From Euryarchaeota archaeon UBA443 (GTDB lineage Archaea; Thermoplasmatota; Poseidoniia; Poseidoniales; Poseidoniaceae), in the NCBI GenBank assembly GCA_002499195.1, contig DAKS01000009.1, forward strand, positions 1-54,797: DNA of 54,797 bases. The letters are read 5' to 3'. The translations under genes were made by a program, and so were the position numbers. This document shows, in pieces, positions 34,702-43,347 of this stretch. The first letter of the stretch is position 1. The number at the start of each line of letters is the position of its first letter. The notes beneath the pieces were generated by a model. The model was not told the origin of the DNA. It saw only the letters and a list, made by a program, of their open reading frames with translations, and did not search any database.

Positions 34702-35568
34702 TCACTGGTCTCGCCAATTTGGAGCATGGACGTCTACGTCCTTATGCATCGATAAAATTTCACCAATAACTGCGATTGCAATCTCTTCGGGAGATTCTGC
34801 ACCGATGTTCAATCCAATCGGGCAGCGTACATTGTTGAGTGTTGATGCTTCAATTCCCGCTTCGATACAAGATTCAGTGAACGACTTCCATTTCGATCGA
34901 CTTCCAATAGCGCCGATTCTCGGGAAGGATTTACCATCCAATGGAAGACTATCAGATTCTGCGATTCTAAGCAGTTGTTTGAGACGATCTAAGTCTTCAG
35001 AATAATCGTGTCCGAGCAAGAGAATATCTGAAAATCTAGCTAGTGTTTGTGATGTTTCGTCTTCAAAAAATGACTCAACAGAGGAGTGATGACGTTCAAT
35101 TGCATGAGGATACAGTTCAGCTGTTGTAAAGTCCTCTCTCGTATCTTGAACAGAATAATTCCACCCTTTTTTCGGCAGTAATATGGAGATTGCTTCCGAA
35201 CAGTGACCTCCTCCCATGAGTAAGATATGTGGCATCGGCATCATCAACTCCAGTGAAATGGTAACTTGTCCACCACATAGGGAGTCCAGTGGCTGCACTT
35301 CATAGCCCTTCGCCCCTTTATTGAGTCCAAAAGTATGGACTTCAGATGTGGCTTTTGATTCATCGATAAGTTCCTTGCATCGGTTGATAATTCGATGTTC
35401 CAAACCTGCTCCGCCAACAGTTCCAATCCAGTCTTGATGGCGATTCATGGCCAGTCTAGCACCTGTTTTCCCAGGAACGCTGCCTTTTGTTCCAACAACT
35501 GATGCAAGAACGACGGGTGAGTTGTGCTGCAATTGTTCCAACACCCATGCTAGAACTCTCGCCGTCAT
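34702..35568 (-). CDS. xdhC: XdhC/CoxI-family molybdenum cofactor insertion protein
   Basis: 288 residues in two domains. The N-terminal XdhC_CoxI part has PVVLASVVGTKGSVPGKTGARLA and GTVGGAGLEHRII, and ends with DSLCGGQVTISLE. The C-terminal Rossmann-like domain has HILLMGGGHCSEA and FSDILLLGHDY, with NVRCPIGLNIGAESPEEIA at the end. XdhC binds the molybdenum cofactor and supports its sulphuration and insertion into xanthine dehydrogenase-type enzymes. A likely client is the hydroxylase at 21-25 kb. A GAGGCGGTG site precedes the ATG. Confidence 0.92.
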   Translation of the reverse strand: MTARVLAWVLEQLQHNSPVVLASVVGTKGSVPGKTGARLAMNRHQDWIGTVGGAGLEHRIINRCKELIDESKATSEVHTFGLNKGAKGYEVQPLDSLCGGQVTISLELMMPMPHILLMGGGHCSEAISILLPKKGWNYSVQDTREDFTTAELYPHAIERHHSSVESFFEDETSQTLARFSDILLLGHDYSEDLDRLKQLLRIAESDSLPLDGKSFPRIGAIGSRSKWKSFTESCIEAGIEASTLNNVRCPIGLNIGAESPEEIAIAVIGEILSMHKDVDVHAPNWRDQ

Positions 35569-35604
35569 GGCACCGCCTCGCTGACCCTACACATACGATT
35601 TGCC

Positions 35605-36189
35605 CTAGAACCAATCTTCCTTTGATGCGAGAAGAAGTTCGTCCAAATCTTCCTTCGTATCGATATTAAGATGAAGAAACGGGAATTCAAAAAACATGGT
35701 TTCTCGAACGATAATCGATGATAGCGGAGTATCTCCACTCGACAAATAGACAGCATTGATGTCATCTCCAACCAGAAGCAATGGATGGCCTCCTCGATTA
35801 TTCCATGATGGACAACAACTTACAGCAGAACCAAGCAAATCACGGATGATTTCAATGCTCCAACCGGGCCTGTCGACTGGAACGATTAACAAACGATCTG
35901 GTAAACGGCCATTACGTTCAAGAATACTATCCAAACCATGACGTATTGAACCGGTCCTACCTTTTTCGGGGTCTGGATTTAGAACGGCATGAATCGAAGG
36001 ACATTCGATTATGATGTCTGCAAGTAAATCGCCATTCGTAACGACGGTGATTGTAACCTTACTCAAGTTCTGCAATCGATCAACTATACGAGAGATCAAT
36101 GAACGACCCCCCACATCGACAAGCGCTTTGGGCTGACCAAGGCGAGAGGAGCGCCCTGCTGCCAAAATAATGACTTCAAGTGCAACCAT
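35605..36189 (-). CDS. mocA: MocA/MobA-like molybdenum cofactor nucleotidyltransferase
   Basis: About 194 residues. The N-terminal nucleotidyltransferase motif VIILAAGRSSRLGQPKAL is followed by GGRSLISRIV, NPDPEKGRTGSIRHGL, and the metal-site LLIVPVDRPGW; a GGHPLLL motif follows. This is the pattern of MocA, which makes the CTP form of molybdopterin for xanthine dehydrogenase-type enzymes. The gene is first in the cluster with XdhC and OYE, which strongly supports that role. ATG 36189 fits the family; the frame is open to 36231 and that ATG has a GAGGG before it, so a 14-residue extension is possible. Confidence 0.85.
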   Translation of the reverse strand: MVALEVIILAAGRSSRLGQPKALVDVGGRSLISRIVDRLQNLSKVTITVVTNGDLLADIIIECPSIHAVLNPDPEKGRTGSIRHGLDSILERNGRLPDRLLIVPVDRPGWSIEIIRDLLGSAVSCCPSWNNRGGHPLLLVGDDINAVYLSSGDTPLSSIIVRETMFFEFPFLHLNIDTKEDLDELLLASKEDWF

Positions 36190-36226
36190 GAGCGGACGAC
36201 AGGTCATACAATGTTGAGAATTTCGG

Positions 36227-36235
36227 TTCATAAAC
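36227..36235 (+). promoter_or_regulatory. TATA-like box, leaderless promoter of the acidic unknown protein
   Basis: TTCATAAAC centred about 25 bases before the ATG at 36256. It supports that ATG over the in-frame ATG at 36211, which would lie upstream of the box. Confidence 0.4.
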
Positions 36236-36255
36236 CCTCGAGGATTCTTCTTGAT

Positions 36256-36924
36256 ATGTCAGCCAACATGATCGATTCGCCTCATGAAAAATCGATAAAA
36301 TTCCTTCAAGATGTTTGTCAAATGGATGGCATTGAGTTACTAAAAACAAGCACCATTTACAAAATAACGGTTCGTATTCGTGGACGCTCTGGACGCCACT
36401 ATGAGGTTGTTGCAACACGCCCAATTGGCCTGTTCAGCAAAGTTGGTTGGGAAACAAGCATTATCGGGGCCGCATGGAAAAATGACTTCAACTCAGAAAG
36501 TACTCGTTCTTACACGGTAAACCTATGTCTAAACACACATGGAAATAAGAGCCATTTACCGATCGGAGATCGACTTGCATCACTAGTATTAAGCCTTCAT
36601 GATGATCTGAAATTAGCGATGGAGATACCTCTTGTTGCTCAATTCATTGTTTGCCCAAGAGAAGACCTCTATCACATCTACACGTTTCAGGATGACATGA
36701 TTGTAACTCAAGACATGATTGATGAACAAGATGCATTTGATGAGGAATACGATTTCTTTGAAGAGGATGAATTTGATGCTTTCGATGAGATGGGGGATCT
36801 ACCGGACAACTGGTTAGGTGGAGATTCAGAAGATATAGTGGATGATGAAGAGAAAAGCACTTCCACGCAAGATTTGAGTGCATTTATCATGCAGTGCTTC
36901 GAACAAACAAAAAATCAATCATAG
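36256..36924 (+). CDS. Unknown soluble protein with acidic C-terminal region
   Basis: About 222 residues from ATG 36256. The N-terminal 140 residues look like a folded alpha/beta domain (YKITVRIRGRSGRHYEVVAT, SYTVNLCLNTHG, RLASLVLSLHDDLKLAMEIP). Residues about 140-200 are dominated by Asp and Glu (EEYDFFEEDEFDAFDEMG), followed by a short helical end. There are no cysteines in metal-binding pattern, no signal peptide and no membrane helix. I do not recognise the family. It is divergent from the MocA-like gene and its 3' end overlaps the acyl-CoA dehydrogenase gene by six bases. Confidence 0.75.
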   Translation: MSANMIDSPHEKSIKFLQDVCQMDGIELLKTSTIYKITVRIRGRSGRHYEVVATRPIGLFSKVGWETSIIGAAWKNDFNSESTRSYTVNLCLNTHGNKSHLPIGDRLASLVLSLHDDLKLAMEIPLVAQFIVCPREDLYHIYTFQDDMIVTQDMIDEQDAFDEEYDFFEEDEFDAFDEMGDLPDNWLGGDSEDIVDDEEKSTSTQDLSAFIMQCFEQTKNQS

Positions 36925-38067
36925 ATTCTTGGTGATTTCTCGACCAATAATCATACGTTGAACTTGGCTACTTCCTTCGTAAATTTGCATCACTTTTGCA
37001 CCACGCATCAATCGGGCAACTGGGTATTCTTCCGAATAACCATATCCTCCGTACACCTGTACTGCATCGGTTGCAATTTGCATAGCAGCATCTGCTGCAA
37101 ATCGCTTTGCGTGGGCTGCTGATTCTGTATTTTTGACTCCAGCATCAGCTTCAGAAGCGGACTTCCAAGTCAACATTCGACTTGCTTCAATGTTGGTTTT
37201 CATATCTGCAAGCATGAACTGAATGGCTTGGTGCTTATGCAATGGCTTTCCGAACGTTTGACGTTCATTACTGTACTGAAGTGCATGCTCGTAAGCTGCT
37301 CTCGAAAGACCTGTTGCATGGGCTGCAATGTTTGGTCGGCTCAAATCGAACGCACTCATTGCATTCATCCAACCGCCGGATTCACTTTCTCCGACCAATT
37401 GATTCGCAGGAACTCTAACATTGTTGAACGTAATACTTCGTGTATCACTACATCGTTGCCCCATGTTGGTTTCCTTCTTTCCCAGCGAAAGTCCTTCAGC
37501 ATTGGATTCGACAATGAAACCAGACATTCCACGATAACCTGCATCAGGATCTGTTTTTGCTAAAACGAAGAAGAAATCAGCATAACCTGCCCCTGTAATC
37601 CACATCTTTGAACCATTGATTATGTATTCATCACCATCGCGAATCGCGGTGGTTTGAATCGCTGCAACATCCGAGCCTGCACCAGGTTCTGTTACTGCAT
37701 AGGACGCGAGTGCTCCTTCTTCTGCAACCTTACGCAACCAGATGTTCTTTTGTTGCTCGGTTGCCCCTGTGATGATTGGAGCACAGGCCAAAGCGGTTGC
37801 ATAGGCTGCTGTCGCAAAACCAGGATCACCCCATGCAAGTTCCTCATTCACGAGGACCTCTTCCATACATCCAAGCCCTGGTCCACCGTATTCTTCCGGG
37901 ATGTGAAGATTGAGTAGCCCCATTTCATGTGCTAATTGTATGGTTTCTTTTGGGTAGATGGATTCTTCATCCCAATGCTCAGCATTTTGACGAATTTCAT
38001 CGCGAGCAAACTCATGAGCCAATTCCCGCAACATCTCTTGCATTTCATCCAGTTGGAAGTCGACCAT
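36919..38067 (-). CDS. acd: Acyl-CoA dehydrogenase
   Basis: 382 residues. FAD flavoprotein that introduces the alpha-beta double bond into an acyl-CoA. The family signatures are present: YAVTEPGAGSDVAAIQTTA, WITGAGYADFFFVLAKTD, the GRNIAAHATG-like segment, FGKPLHKHQAIQFMLADM, and the C-terminal catalytic Glu in QIYEGSSQVQRMIIGR. The position of the Glu is that of short- and medium-chain enzymes, not isovaleryl- or long-chain types. A branched-chain role is possible because a 2-oxoacid dehydrogenase E1 gene lies 4 kb away, but this is inference. It has its own TATA-like box. Confidence 0.94.
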   Translation of the reverse strand: MVDFQLDEMQEMLRELAHEFARDEIRQNAEHWDEESIYPKETIQLAHEMGLLNLHIPEEYGGPGLGCMEEVLVNEELAWGDPGFATAAYATALACAPIITGATEQQKNIWLRKVAEEGALASYAVTEPGAGSDVAAIQTTAIRDGDEYIINGSKMWITGAGYADFFFVLAKTDPDAGYRGMSGFIVESNAEGLSLGKKETNMGQRCSDTRSITFNNVRVPANQLVGESESGGWMNAMSAFDLSRPNIAAHATGLSRAAYEHALQYSNERQTFGKPLHKHQAIQFMLADMKTNIEASRMLTWKSASEADAGVKNTESAAHAKRFAADAAMQIATDAVQVYGGYGYSEEYPVARLMRGAKVMQIYEGSSQVQRMIIGREITKNL

Positions 38068-38089
38068 GGTGTGCCCAGTTGGAGGTCGG

Positions 38090-38097
38090 ACATAAGT
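38090..38097 (-). promoter_or_regulatory. TATA-like box before acyl-CoA dehydrogenase
   Basis: The minus strand reads ACTTATGT, centred about 26 bases before the ATG at 38067, with no ribosome site near that ATG. Weak consensus. Confidence 0.3.
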
Positions 38098-38114
38098 CTT
38101 GATTTAGAATCAAT

Positions 38115-39218
38115 TCAACGATTCAATTGTAGAACAACCAGGAATATAGCGTAAAAGAGGACAAGGCACGTTCCCTCCCATCGCTCAAATCGATACGTTC
38201 GTCGCATGAAGAAGAGTGCTAGTAAGACGCCGAGAACGGTTGCTGGTGCGATAACTTCCATGGTCAAGCCATTGTCTGAAGAAGAAATGGAAAGTGGATG
38301 AATCATTGATGCAATTCCGATGGATAGGAGCGGATCGGTGATGTTTGATCCAATCAAGGTTCCAATGGCAACGCCCTTGCTTCTTTTTGCAGCCATCAAT
38401 GCGATGGTAAGTTCTGGTAATGACGTGCCGATTCCTGAAACCGTTGTCCCGATAACAGAATGCGGAACCTCAAGCCGTAGCGCCAAGTCATATGCTTGTT
38501 CAACCAAGATATTGGCAGCATAGATAGCAAATGCAAGTCCTAGGAATATCATAATGAGATAAGCTGTAGAACTCCAATTCGAACCTCTAACTTCGTATTC
38601 ACCTAAATCTTCTACCTCTTCTTGACGAATTGCTTCTCGTTTCATCAGCAGCCAAACAATGTAGACGATGTAAAGTGATGCAAGAATGGCCCCCTCCCAT
38701 CGCTCGAGGACGTTATTTGTCCAAACAAAGAAAAGAAGAAGCATAACTGCGAGAAGCATAATCACGCCATCACGATTCAACCATGATGGCCGAACCTTGA
38801 CTGAGCGTGTCATCACTACGATACCAAGGATGAGCGTAATCTGCACCAGAACCGACCCAAGGATACTACCAATCGCAAAGTCTGCTGCTCCTGTCTTTCC
38901 TTGACTCGCCTCATAGGCTGCACTACCCGATACGAGAATTTCTGGAAGTGAGGTTCCGATGGAAACGATGGTCAATCCGATGACTATCTCTGCAATTCCG
39001 GCGCGACGAGCAAGTCCCTTTGCCCCTTCAATGAAAAAGTCTGCACTGGTTATCAGCAAACCAAGTGATAGCAACAGAATTACACTTACAACTATCATAG
39101 AATTAGATTGCCCAAGATATTTCATCAAAACGATAGCAAGGAACAGCGTTCCGGTGATAAGCATGGCATTGAAGTGAAGGAGTTGGGGTATTCCCATCAA
39201 CTCATCCTTCTGCTCCAT
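38115..39218 (-). CDS. Na+/Ca2+ exchanger family (CaCA) membrane antiporter
   Basis: 367 residues with about eleven helices in two inverted halves. The alpha-repeats are GLTIVSIGTSLPEILVSG and GTTVSGIGTSLPELTIAL, both with the ion-binding GTSLPE core, each followed by a second helix motif (GSILGSVLVQ and GTLIGSNITDP). This is the YrbG/NCX_Mj layout, so Na+- or H+-driven export of calcium is likely. The N-terminal region has one or two extra helices. GGGGAG lies three bases before the ATG at 39218; ATG 39197 is also possible. Confidence 0.93.
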   Translation of the reverse strand: MEQKDELMGIPQLLHFNAMLITGTLFLAIVLMKYLGQSNSMIVVSVILLLSLGLLITSADFFIEGAKGLARRAGIAEIVIGLTIVSIGTSLPEILVSGSAAYEASQGKTGAADFAIGSILGSVLVQITLILGIVVMTRSVKVRPSWLNRDGVIMLLAVMLLLFFVWTNNVLERWEGAILASLYIVYIVWLLMKREAIRQEEVEDLGEYEVRGSNWSSTAYLIMIFLGLAFAIYAANILVEQAYDLALRLEVPHSVIGTTVSGIGTSLPELTIALMAAKRSKGVAIGTLIGSNITDPLLSIGIASMIHPLSISSSDNGLTMEVIAPATVLGVLLALFFMRRTYRFERWEGTCLVLFYAIFLVVLQLNR

Positions 39219-39301
39219 AAACTCCCCATGAGTTATGGGTTTTGATGCTTCTGTCCTACTATGGAGTTAAGATGATGTTCTGAATTGATTTCACATGGAC
39301 G

Positions 39302-39910
39302 ATGTGGAAGCGCGGAAGTATCGAGGCGGGCGGGACCTTCGCCATGGTTTTGGTTGGATGTGGTAGTGTTGCCATGGAACGTTCGAGTCTTGAAGTATCG
39401 ATTGCATTTGGATTGATCGTTGCATCGGTCATCGTTGTCATCGGTCGTTGGAGTGGAGCACACATCAATCCTGCCGTTTCGATTGCCTTCTGGTACAGAG
39501 GAAACCTATCTGGAAAAGATGCAGTTGCTCACGTTGTTGGTCAAATGGTTGGAGCACTATGTGCGGGATTCTTGTTGAACGGTGCTGGCCCTACTGTACG
39601 CAATACATCATGGTTAAACCTAATTGGAATTGAGATTTTCATCACCTTTTTGCTCATGGCATCTATTCTTTGGATTATTCGAAAAACCGACCAATGGATC
39701 CCTATCGGTATCGTCGTTGGAGCAACCGTAGCAATTCTCGCATTTTTGTTTGGGCAATACACTGGAGCCAGTATGAATCCAGCGCGAACCTTTGGACCAA
39801 ATCTCATTTCTGGCGACGCGGTACTTATCCCAGTTTACTTCGTATGTACGGTGATTGGAGCACTATTAGCCGTCGTAGTAGAGCGGTTTATTCCATCAAC
39901 TTCTGAATGA
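39302..39910 (+). CDS. aqp: Aquaporin (MIP family)
   Basis: 202 residues with six helices and both half-helix motifs: GAHINPAVS in loop B and GASMNPARTFGP in loop E. The second motif continues with Thr, not Asp, which favours a water channel over a glycerol facilitator. It is shorter than most archaeal aquaporins because the ends are trimmed, but no core element is missing. Its 3' end overlaps the convergent E1 gene by 23 bases. No clear promoter element was seen. Confidence 0.93.
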   Translation: MWKRGSIEAGGTFAMVLVGCGSVAMERSSLEVSIAFGLIVASVIVVIGRWSGAHINPAVSIAFWYRGNLSGKDAVAHVVGQMVGALCAGFLLNGAGPTVRNTSWLNLIGIEIFITFLLMASILWIIRKTDQWIPIGIVVGATVAILAFLFGQYTGASMNPARTFGPNLISGDAVLIPVYFVCTVIGALLAVVVERFIPSTSE

Positions 39911-42473
39911 CGCTGGTAACATGCTCCACCGATGGGATGGTGTGGTTTTCTAGAGGAGGCGAAAACGGTACAGGTGTATCAATCGCTCCAATCACAACAG
40001 GTTGGGTTTCAAGTTGGTAGAAGGTGGATTCCAAGATTCTGGATTGGATAGTATGACCGAGGCCTCCATGCCATTGACCCTCTTGCAAGACTACAAGTCG
40101 GCCTGTTTTTTGTACTGATGCGATACAGGATTCAGCATCGAATGGAAGAAGTGTTCGCAAGTCAATGATTTCCACATCGATTCCATTATTGGATAATCCT
40201 TCAGCAGCTTCAACTGCGATATGAACCATGGCACCCCATGTAACGATTGTTAAGTCATCACCCTCTCGTACAATAGATGCCTTTCCAATCGAATGACGTT
40301 TACCTTGTTCAATCGATAAATGAACAGATTTTGTGTCAACTTTCTGGTTGATGTTTTGACCCCATCCAGTTTTACCTCCTCTCAATCCATAGAGTCCAAT
40401 GTGTTCAAGGAATAGAACAGGATCATCAAGATGCGTTGCTTCAATCAACAAGTCGTAGGCATCTTGTGGAGTCCCTGGTGCAAGAACTACCAAGCCTGGA
40501 TCGTTTGCAAACCACGATTCAATCATATTCGCATGGAAAGGGCCAGAACGTGTTCTTGCGCCAAGAGGTATACGAATAGTCATTGGACAATCAGCCCCCC
40601 ATCGCCAACGCAACATTGCTGCATTGTTGATGAGGGCGTTGAATCCTAGAGCTGCAAATCCTCCGAATTGAATTTCCACCATTGGACGCATTCCAGACAG
40701 TGCCGTTCCTACCCCCGTATGAACAATAATGGATTCACACAATGGCATGTCAACCAGCTTTTCTTGGTGACCTGCATTCTTTAGCGCCATGTTCATTCCA
40801 AAGGCACCTGCAACTTCCATATCTTCACCGATAAAGACACAATCATCACCAAACTCATTTGCAATGTCAACCATGGCTTGTTGTATCGCTCGTGCATAAG
40901 TCCAGCCACCGGATTCAACATAATCGAGTGGTTGGAGAGAAGCCATAGATTCAACACCAGATATCGAACCAATCGCTTGAATGCGGTCCTCATGGGTTCT
41001 TGCATCATGAAGTGTAGTTACGCCCTTGGTGACAGTTTCTGGTTCTGGCCATTCCATTGCTTCGACAATTTTCCTAGCCTCATCAACATGATTGTTTTCT
41101 GCGGACTCCATCTCAGCAAGGTCTTCTTCACTGACACCAAGAGTCAGCAACAAGGTACGATGGGATGGAATAGGGTCTTTATCGGCCCAATATTCTAGAA
41201 GTTCGCGGTCAACATAGCCGGGAGGTGTACCGGTTTCTGAGCCGAGATAAAGATCGTCATGGTGATGGGCGTGACCACATCCGCGCATGGTTTCAACGTG
41301 AATCATGGTTGGACCTCCTCCTTCGAGGCCAAATTCACGAGCTGTTGCAACACTCGCATGCCATGCTGCAGGGTCAGAACCATCAATAGTCCATGCAGGG
41401 AATCCCATAGCTACGGCTTTGTCAGCCCATAACTCAACACCCGATTGGTGTGCTGGCGGTGTATCGAGTGCGATCTGATTGTTCTGGAGAATGTAACAAA
41501 TTGGCAAACCACGTGCTCCTGCGAGGTTAATGGCTTCCCAGTACTCGCCAGATGATGATGCTCCTTCGCCTATACAAGCGACGTGGAATCGTGAAAGGGA
41601 CTGCTTCCACCCAGCGAAAGCAAGACCTGTCATGGTAGCACTTGCAATCGGAAGAGGTGCTGTTGGTGGAAGTACACCAACATGCCAAGCGCCGATGTGA
41701 AGATCTCGTCCACCTGCACCTTCGTGACCACCGTTTTGATTTGAGCCAGCTTTACCAATTTGAGCAGCCATGACGTCGACGACCGTATCACCCATAGCAA
41801 GTGCTAACCCAACATCACGAATCATTGGAGCAACCAAGTCGCCGTCATAACCGCTTCCAGGAGAGTGTGTTTTATCCGGTTCATCAGCTCGCTTTAGTGC
41901 GGTTGCAACAGCAACAACACCTTCCTGCCAAGTCGAACGGAATCCCTTTCCTCCAAATCTCGAACCATCAGGTGTTTCCATACCGGAAAAATATACTTCC
42001 TTGAGGTGTTCATCCATGGCTCGAGTACGGGTCATCAGACGTTGCCATTCCAAGCGATGTTCCATCGTTGTAGACATATAGTGGCCAAGACGTCTTAAAC
42101 ACAAACGAAGGTCAATGATTAGATGTGCGATTCTACGTTGAAGATGCTCATCGATGGATCGGCGTGGCATGACCTCTTGCTCGAGAATTGTTGAAATTTT
42201 ATGCGTATTCTGAGCTTCGAATCCTCGCTTAAAGGCATCAACAAATCGCTCACTGAACGCATGCCAAGATTCGCCATCGAAGGAATGTTGGCCATCTACG
42301 TTGAGATGATCCCAAATGTTTGCAGCAAGGAATACATGGCCTTCATGTCGTTCAGTGAAGAAACGCATTACTTCGGCTCGAGCAGCGTCGATGAGAAGCG
42401 GTTGTGTGAAGGTTAACGCTTCATTTGGTATCCATTCAGCACCGTGAATCATTGGTTGTGTACCCTGTGTCAT
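39888..42473 (-). CDS. 2-oxoacid dehydrogenase E1, fused alpha and beta subunits
   Basis: 861 residues. Thiamine diphosphate-dependent decarboxylase that transfers the acyl group to lipoyl-E2. Residues about 150-470 are the E1 alpha part with GGKGFRSTWQEGVVA, LPIASATMTGLAFAG and the ThDP motif GEGASSSGEYWEAIN ending in LQNN. Residues about 525-860 are the E1 beta part with TYARAIQQAMVDIANEFG, GEDMEVAGAFG, VEIQFGGFAALGFNALINNA and LEHIGLYGLRG. The first 150 residues are helical and not assigned. The closest type is the branched-chain/acetoin E1 with alpha and beta in one chain. No E2 or E3 gene is in the window. Confidence 0.9.
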   Translation of the reverse strand: MTQGTQPMIHGAEWIPNEALTFTQPLLIDAARAEVMRFFTERHEGHVFLAANIWDHLNVDGQHSFDGESWHAFSERFVDAFKRGFEAQNTHKISTILEQEVMPRRSIDEHLQRRIAHLIIDLRLCLRRLGHYMSTTMEHRLEWQRLMTRTRAMDEHLKEVYFSGMETPDGSRFGGKGFRSTWQEGVVAVATALKRADEPDKTHSPGSGYDGDLVAPMIRDVGLALAMGDTVVDVMAAQIGKAGSNQNGGHEGAGGRDLHIGAWHVGVLPPTAPLPIASATMTGLAFAGWKQSLSRFHVACIGEGASSSGEYWEAINLAGARGLPICYILQNNQIALDTPPAHQSGVELWADKAVAMGFPAWTIDGSDPAAWHASVATAREFGLEGGGPTMIHVETMRGCGHAHHHDDLYLGSETGTPPGYVDRELLEYWADKDPIPSHRTLLLTLGVSEEDLAEMESAENNHVDEARKIVEAMEWPEPETVTKGVTTLHDARTHEDRIQAIGSISGVESMASLQPLDYVESGGWTYARAIQQAMVDIANEFGDDCVFIGEDMEVAGAFGMNMALKNAGHQEKLVDMPLCESIIVHTGVGTALSGMRPMVEIQFGGFAALGFNALINNAAMLRWRWGADCPMTIRIPLGARTRSGPFHANMIESWFANDPGLVVLAPGTPQDAYDLLIEATHLDDPVLFLEHIGLYGLRGGKTGWGQNINQKVDTKSVHLSIEQGKRHSIGKASIVREGDDLTIVTWGAMVHIAVEAAEGLSNNGIDVEIIDLRTLLPFDAESCIASVQKTGRLVVLQEGQWHGGLGHTIQSRILESTFYQLETQPVVIGAIDTPVPFSPPLENHTIPSVEHVTSVIQKLME

Positions 42474-42544
42474 GACCCCGCCCCCGTATCGGCGAAGAAT
42501 TACCTTGTTTCAAGGCTATGGATTCATGAATTTGGGAAAATGAC

Positions 42545-43342
42545 TCACTCTTCCTCACCAATCGCTTCCTTGAGGACACGAATTGATGTTCGAGTAACGA
42601 TTACAGTCGCAATGACGGTTGCAATGATTCCCATAAGTAGCAAAAGCAGCCCTCCGCTTGATTGTGTCAGTCCGGCCATACCTGATCGGCTCAAAGCAAT
42701 AGAACCAAGAGCATACCCATAATATGCATAGATTATACAATAAATCAAACTTGAAATATTGGACAGTACAAACACTCGCATCGACACAGGTGTTGCTGAC
42801 ATAATGTAATTGAGCCATTCATCTGGAAGGATAGGTGAAAGACGGACCAACACAGAAATACGCATCGCATCTTCATCTAAAGCGGATTCAATATTCAACA
42901 TACGTTTGTCGTTTTGAATCGCTTCTTTAATCGAATCTCGAAACAACCATCTTCCCAAAACAAAGGCGATTAAACCGCCAACCATTGAGGCGACGAAGTT
43001 CACTGCGACCGCAATCCAAAACGGGAAGATTGCTCCTGCACCGACCTTAACAAATGGAGTTGGCAGCAAAAGAACGATCGCTAAAGAAAGAGCGATTGCA
43101 AACAAGACCGGCGACCATATTCCAAAACCTTTGAACCAATCTATGATCTCAACGGCATCTTGAAACAGGAAATATCCTGCAAGACCACAAAGAACCAGAG
43201 CAACCAAACCAAACAACGCACGCCATTTGTAGACGCCAACTTTCTGTTGCTTCATTTGTTCAAGATTTTGACGTCCATCCATTAAACGGAGTTCTGAAGG
43301 ACGTGGAAGTTGAGATACAGACGGGCGGGGCATTTTCTTCAT
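42545..43342 (-). CDS. VTT-domain (TVP38/TMEM64/DedA-like) membrane protein
   Basis: About 265 residues. A basic, Pro-containing N-terminus leads to about five helices. The VTT core is recognisable: LLLPTPFVKVGAGAIFPFW, VGGLIAFVLGRWLFRD, and VLVRLSPILPDEWLNYIMSA with the conserved R-x3-P. Such proteins are membrane scramblase- or transporter-like and are poorly defined in archaea. ATG 43342 is chosen because GAGGAG lies eight bases upstream; the frame is open from GTG 43351. It follows the response regulator gene by five bases, so the two are probably one transcription unit. Confidence 0.88.
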   Translation of the reverse strand: MKKMPRPSVSQLPRPSELRLMDGRQNLEQMKQQKVGVYKWRALFGLVALVLCGLAGYFLFQDAVEIIDWFKGFGIWSPVLFAIALSLAIVLLLPTPFVKVGAGAIFPFWIAVAVNFVASMVGGLIAFVLGRWLFRDSIKEAIQNDKRMLNIESALDEDAMRISVLVRLSPILPDEWLNYIMSATPVSMRVFVLSNISSLIYCIIYAYYGYALGSIALSRSGMAGLTQSSGGLLLLLMGIIATVIATVIVTRTSIRVLKEAIGEEE

Positions 43343-43347
43343 GCCTT

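Noticed and set aside
39230..39244. CCCAT-N5-ATGGG inverted repeat between exchanger and aquaporin genes
   Set aside because: Five-base arms occur often by chance and there is no second copy or link to a regulator.
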